From an uncultured Pseudomonadota bacterium (lineage in GTDB: Bacteria; Pseudomonadota; Alphaproteobacteria; RUG11792), in contig CADBWU010000002.1 of assembly GCA_902798535.1 (NCBI GenBank), positions 1 through 49,912 on the forward strand: a DNA stretch of 49,912 nucleotides. Reading direction: 5' to 3'. The notes beneath the pieces are model-generated. The model searched no databases and was not told the origin of the DNA. It worked only from the letters and a program-made list of their open reading frames with translations. Positions within the stretch are counted from its first letter, which is position 1; every line of letters starts with the position of its first letter. Positions 44,557 through 49,912 of the stretch are shown in pieces. Position numbers and translations under genes: made by a program.

Positions 44557-45378
44557 TCACTTTCGCTTTGATATTATATAACGATTCGTACGCTTATTTC
44601 TACGAGTTTTTTTACCTTTTGTAGAAATTCCCCAAGGCGTTACTGGATGACGACCTCCAGAGGTCTTACCCTCACCACCTCCATGCGGGTGATCAACAGG
44701 GTTCATCGCAACACCTCTGACACATGGACGCTTGCCGAGCCAACGATTACGCCCTGCTTTTCCATAGCTTCTGTTCTGGTGATCTGGATTTGACACAACA
44801 CCAACAGTCGCAGTGCACATTCCATGCACTAATCTCTGTTCACCTGACGGCAATCTCAATATAACATGCACTCCATCGCGACCAACTAACTGAACAGAAG
44901 AACCAGCAGAACGAGCCATCTGCGCCCCCTTGCCGATTTTTAACTCGATGTTATGAATAACAGTACCAACTGGTATATTCTTCAAAAGCATCGTATTTCC
45001 TGGCTTCACATCAGCTTTATCAGATGAAATTATAGTATCTCCGACTTTCAGCTTTTGTGGAGCAATGATATACCTTAATTCACCATCGGTATACTTGACA
45101 AGGGCTATAAAGGAACTGCGATTTGGATCGTATTCAATTCTCTCAACAACCGCTTCCATATCTTTTTTATCACGCAAAAAATCAATAATTCTATAGCGTT
45201 GCTTATGACCACCACCTCTGTTCCAAACCGTCACATGACCATGATTGTTCCGCCCCGCTCTATCGATTTTTTTGCGGGTTAATTTTTTGACTGGACGACC
45301 TTTCCAAAGCTCAGACCTATCTATATTGACAAGCTGTCTTTGCGATGTCGTCACTGATTTATATTGCTTTAACGCCAT
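44557..45378 (-). CDS. rplB: 50S ribosomal protein L2
   Basis: L2 is needed for subunit joining and peptidyl transfer. The 273 residues have [22 protein letters not shown] and [21 protein letters not shown], with the conserved His of the peptidyl-transferase region. Confidence 0.98.
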   Translation of the reverse strand: MALKQYKSVTTSQRQLVNIDRSELWKGRPVKKLTRKKIDRAGRNNHGHVTVWNRGGGHKQRYRIIDFLRDKKDMEAVVERIEYDPNRSSFIALVKYTDGELRYIIAPQKLKVGDTIISSDKADVKPGNTMLLKNIPVGTVIHNIELKIGKGAQMARSAGSSVQLVGRDGVHVILRLPSGEQRLVHGMCTATVGVVSNPDHQNRSYGKAGRNRWLGKRPCVRGVAMNPVDHPHGGGEGKTSGGRHPVTPWGISTKGKKTRRNKRTNRYIISKRK

Positions 45379-45380
45379 GA

Positions 45381-45692
45381 TTACACTCCAACACCAAGAT
45401 CGATCTTATCTCCGGCATTTAGTCTCACTATCGCCTTCTTAATATCGGATCTCTTTCCGTATCTTCCTCTAAATCCCTTGGTTTTTCCTTTGCTTACGAT
45501 TGTATTGACCTTATCAACCTTAACTCCGAAAACCCTTTCAACCGCATTCTTCACATCCTGCTTCGTCGCATTTATGTCGACAATAAAAACATATGCGTTC
45601 GATGTTTCAAGAGTTTTTGTTGACTTTTCCGTTAAGACTGGATACCTCAATATATCGTAATCCTTGGAATAAGCTTGCATATTATCGCTCAT
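45381..45692 (-). CDS. rplW: 50S ribosomal protein L23
   Basis: L23 docks trigger factor and SRP at the tunnel exit. The 103 residues have [20 protein letters not shown] and [20 protein letters not shown]. Its ATG overlaps the rplD stop by 4 bases and has GGGAGG 5 nt upstream. Confidence 0.97.
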   Translation of the reverse strand: MSDNMQAYSKDYDILRYPVLTEKSTKTLETSNAYVFIVDINATKQDVKNAVERVFGVKVDKVNTIVSKGKTKGFRGRYGKRSDIKKAIVRLNAGDKIDLGVGV

Positions 45693-46303
45693 GCCAACCT
45701 CCCTTCTAATTCCTTCACAGCATCAACCGAAATAACCAACTTGTCTTTCCTTATAATGTCGTATACGTTCGCACCAATCTGCGGAATAAAATCGTATCCG
45801 ACTATATTCGACATGGCATAAAACATATTGTCATCATAATCACTGTCTATGAACAAGGCAGACCGCTTTCCATCAAATCTTTTCAAGAAATCTTTTGTCT
45901 TAACACGATCAGCATATTTCAGAGAGTCAACTATGACTAAATTCCCATTTTTTACTTTATCCGAAAGTGCCATCCGTAAGCCTAATTTGCGGACTTTCTT
46001 CTGCAAATCGTGACTATGATCCCTCATGACTGGCCCGAAAACAATCCCACCATGTCTGAATTGCGCGGCTTTCTTCGAACCGTGACGAGCGCCCCCTGAG
46101 CCTTTTTGTCTCACAAACTTTCTCGTCGTTCCATGAACATCAGACTTGTCCTTAACCGTGTGCGTTCCAGCACGTCTTTTCGCTAATTGCCACAACACAA
46201 CTCGCGTTATTATATCTTTTCGTGGCAACACGCCAAAAACAGCATCAGAGAGTTCAATTTCTCCCGAGACGTTGTTTTGATTATCTAAAATACTCAACTT
46301 CAT
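45689..46303 (-). CDS. rplD: 50S ribosomal protein L4
   Basis: L4 lines the tunnel and, in E. coli, represses the S10 operon. The 204 residues contain KQKGSGGARHGSKKAAQFRHGG-like RQKGSGGARHGSKKAAQ and GGIVFGPVMRDHSHDLQKK. It overlaps rplW. Confidence 0.97.
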   Translation of the reverse strand: MKLSILDNQNNVSGEIELSDAVFGVLPRKDIITRVVLWQLAKRRAGTHTVKDKSDVHGTTRKFVRQKGSGGARHGSKKAAQFRHGGIVFGPVMRDHSHDLQKKVRKLGLRMALSDKVKNGNLVIVDSLKYADRVKTKDFLKRFDGKRSALFIDSDYDDNMFYAMSNIVGYDFIPQIGANVYDIIRKDKLVISVDAVKELEGRLA

Positions 46304-46317
46304 AACTTCACCATCGT

Positions 46318-46959
46318 TTATTTAGACTTCTTAACGGCGTCGCGTATATAAACGATGCCACTCTTACATCCAGGAACAGCACCTCTAACAAATATAACGC
46401 CCTTATCCTTGTCAACTGAATGCACCTTCAAATTCAAGATAGTCACTTTTGTGCTTCCCATATGTCCAGCCATACGCTTTCCCTTGAAAACACGCCCAGG
46501 GAGCGTTCTGTTTCCAGTCGAACCGTGGCTCCTGTGAGATATAGACACACCATGTGTTGCCCTTAATCCTCCAAAGCCGTGCCTTTTCATAGCGCCAGCA
46601 AAACCTTTTCCTTTGGTAACTCCACTGACATCAACAAACTGCCCAGCTTCAAAATGCGTCGCATCAAAGACATCTCCAACGTTATACGTCGAAGAATCTT
46701 CAACTCGGAACTCTTTCAAAATCCTAAACAACTTTGAATTTACCTTCTTAAAATATCCCAGTTGTGGCTTATTTATGTGCTTTTCCTTATCTTCTCTCGT
46801 TCCAAGTTGTACGGCGCTATAACCATCTTTTTCTTTTGTCCTAAGAGAAACAACTGTGCACGGATCAACTTTCAGAACCGTTATTGGAATTTGCACACCA
46901 TTGTCGTCAAACAACTGAGTCATACCGACCTTTTCGGCAATTAACCCTACTCTCATCAT
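46318..46959 (-). CDS. rplC: 50S ribosomal protein L3
   Basis: L3 is an early-assembly protein near the peptidyl-transferase centre. The 213 residues start [19 protein letters not shown] and include [19 protein letters not shown] and [22 protein letters not shown]-like [17 protein letters not shown]. Either of two adjacent ATGs may start it. Confidence 0.97.
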   Translation of the reverse strand: MMRVGLIAEKVGMTQLFDDNGVQIPITVLKVDPCTVVSLRTKEKDGYSAVQLGTREDKEKHINKPQLGYFKKVNSKLFRILKEFRVEDSSTYNVGDVFDATHFEAGQFVDVSGVTKGKGFAGAMKRHGFGGLRATHGVSISHRSHGSTGNRTLPGRVFKGKRMAGHMGSTKVTILNLKVHSVDKDKGVIFVRGAVPGCKSGIVYIRDAVKKSK

Positions 46960-46969
46960 TCCCTACTCT

Positions 46970-47278
46970 CTATAGTTTAATCTCAACATCAACACCTGCA
47001 GCCAAATCGAGCTTCATCAAAGCATCAACTGTCTGCGGTAGCCAATCTTTTATATCGATCATTCGCTTGTGTGTCCTCATCTCAAATTGCTCTCGCGATT
47101 CTTTGTCTATATGAGGCGAACGATTGACCGTATATCTCTCTATACGCATCGGAAGAGGGATAGGACCTACGACCGCCGCTCCGGTTCTCTTCGCGGTGTT
47201 AACTATTTCCTTCACAGATTGATCTAGCAATCTGTGATCGTAGGCCTTTAACTTAATCCTGATACTACGAGTTTCCAT
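46970..47278 (-). CDS. rpsJ: 30S ribosomal protein S10
   Basis: S10 is part of the 30S head and also the NusE transcription factor. The 102 residues have [41 protein letters not shown] and [12 protein letters not shown]. It follows tuf by 26 bp, and the S10 operon continues without a break. Confidence 0.98.
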   Translation of the reverse strand: METRSIRIKLKAYDHRLLDQSVKEIVNTAKRTGAAVVGPIPLPMRIERYTVNRSPHIDKESREQFEMRTHKRMIDIKDWLPQTVDALMKLDLAAGVDVEIKL

Positions 47279-47304
47279 TTTGAAATATCCCTCTTTCTCT
47301 ACAC

Positions 47305-48495
47305 TTACGCTATTATCTTTGAAACGACACCAGCTCCAACTGTCCTTCCGCCTTCACGGATAGCGAACCTGAGGTTCTCTTCCATAGCGATAGGAGCAAT
47401 CAGCTCAACTGTCATCTTTATGTTATCTCCAGGCATGACCATCTCGACTCCAGAAGGAAGAGAAACAGTTCCAGTCACATCAGTCGTCCTAAAATAGAAC
47501 TGAGGTCTGTAGTTTGCGAAGAATGGAGTATGACGTCCACCTTCTTCCTTAGTAAGAACATAAACCTCAGCCTCAAATTTTGTGTGAGGAGTAATCGTTC
47601 CCGGGGCAGCCAAAACCTGTCCTCTTTCAACTTCCTCTCTCTTGGTACCACGGAGCAAAGCGCCTATGTTGTCTCCTGCTTCACCTTGATCCAGCAATTT
47701 TCTGAACATCTCAACTCCAGTAACGGTAGTCTTTTGAGTTGGCTTAATTCCAACGATTTCAACTTCATCACCAACTTTTAAGACGCCTCTTTCAACACGT
47801 CCGGTTACAACCGTTCCACGCCCCGAAATTGAAAAGACATCTTCGATAGGGAGCAAAAACGGCTTATCAATTGCTCTTTGAGGTTGTGGAATATAGCTAT
47901 CAATAGCTTCCATCAACTTCATAATCGAATCCTCACCAAGCTCTTTATCACGCCCTTCCAAAGCAGCTAATGCAGAGCCTCTGATAATTGGAGTGTCATT
48001 TCCAGGGAAGTTATATGAATTCAACAAATCTCTAACTTCCATCTCGACCAAGTCGACCAACTCAGGGTCATCGACCAAATCCATCTTATTGAGATAAACA
48101 ATCAGCGCAGGAACGCCCACTTGTCGAGCTAATAGAACATGCTCTCTAGTTTGTGGCTTAGGTCCATCCGCAGCAGACACAACCAAGATTGCACCATCCA
48201 TCTGTGCTGCACCAGTAATCATGTTTTTGACATAGTCAGCGTGACCTGGGCAGTCAACGTGCGCATAGTGTCTCTTATCCGTCTCATATTCAACGTGAGC
48301 AGTCGAAATCGTGATTCCTCTTGCTTTTTCTTCAGGCGCACCATCGATTTGGTCATAAGCTCTAGCCTCAGCTTTTCCTTGCTTTGCCAAAACTGTGGTA
48401 ATTGCCGCCGTCAACGTTGTCTTTCCATGGTCAACGTGACCGATTGTTCCAATATTACAATGTGGCTTTGATCTCTCAAACTTTTCTTTCGCCAT
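47305..48495 (-). CDS. tuf: Elongation factor Tu
   Basis: EF-Tu brings aminoacyl-tRNA to the ribosome. The 396 residues have [10 protein letters not shown] (G1), the switch-I stretch around [15 protein letters not shown] (G3) and NKMDLVD (G4), and domains 2 and 3 are complete. It lies between fusA and rpsJ, the str-S10 arrangement common in alphaproteobacteria. Confidence 0.99.
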   Translation of the reverse strand: MAKEKFERSKPHCNIGTIGHVDHGKTTLTAAITTVLAKQGKAEARAYDQIDGAPEEKARGITISTAHVEYETDKRHYAHVDCPGHADYVKNMITGAAQMDGAILVVSAADGPKPQTREHVLLARQVGVPALIVYLNKMDLVDDPELVDLVEMEVRDLLNSYNFPGNDTPIIRGSALAALEGRDKELGEDSIMKLMEAIDSYIPQPQRAIDKPFLLPIEDVFSISGRGTVVTGRVERGVLKVGDEVEIVGIKPTQKTTVTGVEMFRKLLDQGEAGDNIGALLRGTKREEVERGQVLAAPGTITPHTKFEAEVYVLTKEEGGRHTPFFANYRPQFYFRTTDVTGTVSLPSGVEMVMPGDNIKMTVELIAPIAMEENLRFAIREGGRTVGAGVVSKIIA

Positions 48496-48538
48496 TTTTT
48501 ACTCCTCTTTCTTTCAAACCAATAACATACTTGTCATT

Positions 48539-49912
48539 CTATGACATTTTGCTTTTAATTTCATCAGATATTTGTTGTGGAACCTGATCGTAATGATCAA
48601 AAACCATCGAGAACTGAGCTCTTCCTTGGCTCATAGAACGCAGGATATTAACATACCCGAACATATTTGCCAACGGAACCATAGCCGAAATCTCTCGTGC
48701 GTTTCCACGCTGATCCATACCTGAAACTTGTCCTCTGCGACTATTCAAGTCACCAATGATATCCCCCATGTAATCTTCAGGAGTCACAACATCAACTTTC
48801 ATGATAGGTTCAAGCAATCTTGGTGCACATTTTGCTATTCCTTCTCTAAAAGCAGCGCGTGCAGCAATTTCGAATGCCAAAACGCTTGAGTCAACATCAT
48901 GAAAAGCCCCATCAATCAAGGTTGCTTTGAAATCTATCATCGGAAACCCAGCTACAACCCCAGTACCCATCGCTGATTGCAACCCTTTGATAACGCCAGG
49001 GATATATTCCTTTGGAACGACACCACCAACGATTTTGTTGTCGAAAACAAATCCTGATCCTGGCTCCAGCGGCTCGAAGATTATCTTAACTCGAGCAAAC
49101 TGACCAGCACCACCAGATTGTTTCTTGTGAGTGTAATCAATTTCACCTTGCTTTGTGATAGTTTCCCTATAGGCAACTTGAGGCGCACCAACCTTGGCAT
49201 CAACCTTGTATTCTCTCTTCAGAATATCAACCTTGATTTCGAGGTGAAGCTCCCCCATACCTTTTATGATAGTTTGCCCAGTTTCCGTGTCCGAAGATAC
49301 CTTAAACGAAGGATCCTCAGCTGCCATTCGAGACAAAGCTATGCCCATCTTCTCCTGATCAGCCTTCGTGTTCGGCTCAATAGCAATCTCGATAACAGGC
49401 TCTGGGAATTCCATTTTCTCAAGTATCACCGGCTTTGATGGAGAACAAAGCGTCTCACCAGTGGTTGTGTATTTTAGACCACAAAGCGCGACTATATCAC
49501 CAGCTGCAGCATACTTGATGTCTTCACGATTATTTGCGTGCATCAAGAGCATACGCCCTATCCTCTCCTGCTTGTCCTTAACCGAATTCAAAACCGAAGT
49601 CCCAGACTCGAGAACACCAGAATACACTCTAAAGAATGTGATGCTACCAACAAATGGATCAGTCATTATTTTGAACGCCAGACCAGCCATCGGCTCCGCA
49701 TCATCAGGCTTTCTTGTTGTCTCTTCGCCTTTCATATCAGTACAATGAACTTCACCAATATCCAAGGGAGAAGGCAAATAATCAACGACAGCGTCCAATA
49801 ATGGCTGAATACCTTTGTTCTTAAAAGCTGTTCCGCAAAGAACGGGGACAAACATGCCCTTGATTGTCCCTTTGCGAATACAAGTTTTCATGAGTTCTAA
49901 AGGAATTTCCTT
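48539..49912 (-). CDS. fusA: Elongation factor G, C-terminal part
   Basis: EF-G drives translocation. The frame stays open to the right edge, so the GTPase domain is outside the window. Seen here are AIRKGT-like [22 protein letters not shown] (shown at its start), domain II ([21 protein letters not shown]), domain III ([13 protein letters not shown]) and domains IV-V ([46 protein letters not shown]). It precedes tuf by 43 bp. Confidence 0.98.
   Translation of the reverse strand, partial: KEIPLELMKTCIRKGTIKGMFVPVLCGTAFKNKGIQPLLDAVVDYLPSPLDIGEVHCTDMKGEETTRKPDDAEPMAGLAFKIMTDPFVGSITFFRVYSGVLESGTSVLNSVKDKQERIGRMLLMHANNREDIKYAAAGDIVALCGLKYTTTGETLCSPSKPVILEKMEFPEPVIEIAIEPNTKADQEKMGIALSRMAAEDPSFKVSSDTETGQTIIKGMGELHLEIKVDILKREYKVDAKVGAPQVAYRETITKQGEIDYTHKKQSGGAGQFARVKIIFEPLEPGSGFVFDNKIVGGVVPKEYIPGVIKGLQSAMGTGVVAGFPMIDFKATLIDGAFHDVDSSVLAFEIAARAAFREGIAKCAPRLLEPIMKVDVVTPEDYMGDIIGDLNSRRGQVSGMDQRGNAREISAMVPLANMFGYVNILRSMSQGRAQFSMVFDHYDQVPQQISDEIKSKMS

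Overview
The window is about 50 kb of an AT-rich bacterial chromosome that is almost certainly alphaproteobacterial. The evidence is a class I lysyl-tRNA synthetase, a DUF4167 protein, a KdsD-type arabinose-5-phosphate isomerase (so lipopolysaccharide is made), rpsF-rpsR and fusA-tuf-S10-spc-alpha ribosomal clusters, and BamE next to that cluster. The low G+C, the class III (anaerobic) ribonucleotide reductase, the BspA-like repeat protein and several Sec-exported proteins of no recognised family suggest a host-associated, oxygen-avoiding or microaerobic lineage. Species and order cannot be fixed from the sequence alone.

Layout. 1-2500: the 3' end of a BspA/DUF285 repeat protein, a gene-poor stretch with hairpins and a short dispersed repeat, and a small exported protein. 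2500-5860: an ABC-2 permease translationally coupled to ftsK. 5860-8680: two tandem paralogous exported proteins of about 450 residues with a signature resembling ADP-ribosyltransferases. 8950-11420: comM, acpS, rpsR and rpsF. 11820-17820: mutL, a DUF4167 protein, an MlaC-like protein coupled to a YwqK/MORN-type protein, uvrC and pgsA. 17840-21160: a large exported coiled-coil protein with 171-bp tandem repeats, and an exported flavodoxin broken at a run of nine A. 21230-26650: a bifunctional penicillin-binding protein, an M23 endopeptidase, kdsD and an RNase D-like exonuclease. 26710-28130: another exported protein of unknown family. 28520-33050: lysS (class I), nrdD and corA. 33090-49912: on the minus strand, fusA-tuf-S10-spc-alpha followed by bamE and tsaE.

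How it fits together. The housekeeping content covers translation (ribosomal cluster, EF-Tu, EF-G, LysRS, TsaE), DNA repair and segregation (MutL, UvrC, FtsK, ComM), and envelope growth (PBP1, M23 peptidase, PgsA, KdsD, BamE, SecY). Between these blocks sit genes for exported proteins of unknown function. Most have a clear signal peptide, a good Shine-Dalgarno site and their own sigma-70-like promoter, often with an 18-nt spacer. These are the least ordinary part of the window. The most testable novelties are the exported ADP-ribosyltransferase-like pair, the A9-frameshifted exported flavodoxin, an NrdD whose reading frame ends without a canonical glycyl-radical motif, and near-identical short palindromes in two promoter regions. 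No tRNA, rRNA, CRISPR array or intact insertion sequence was seen.
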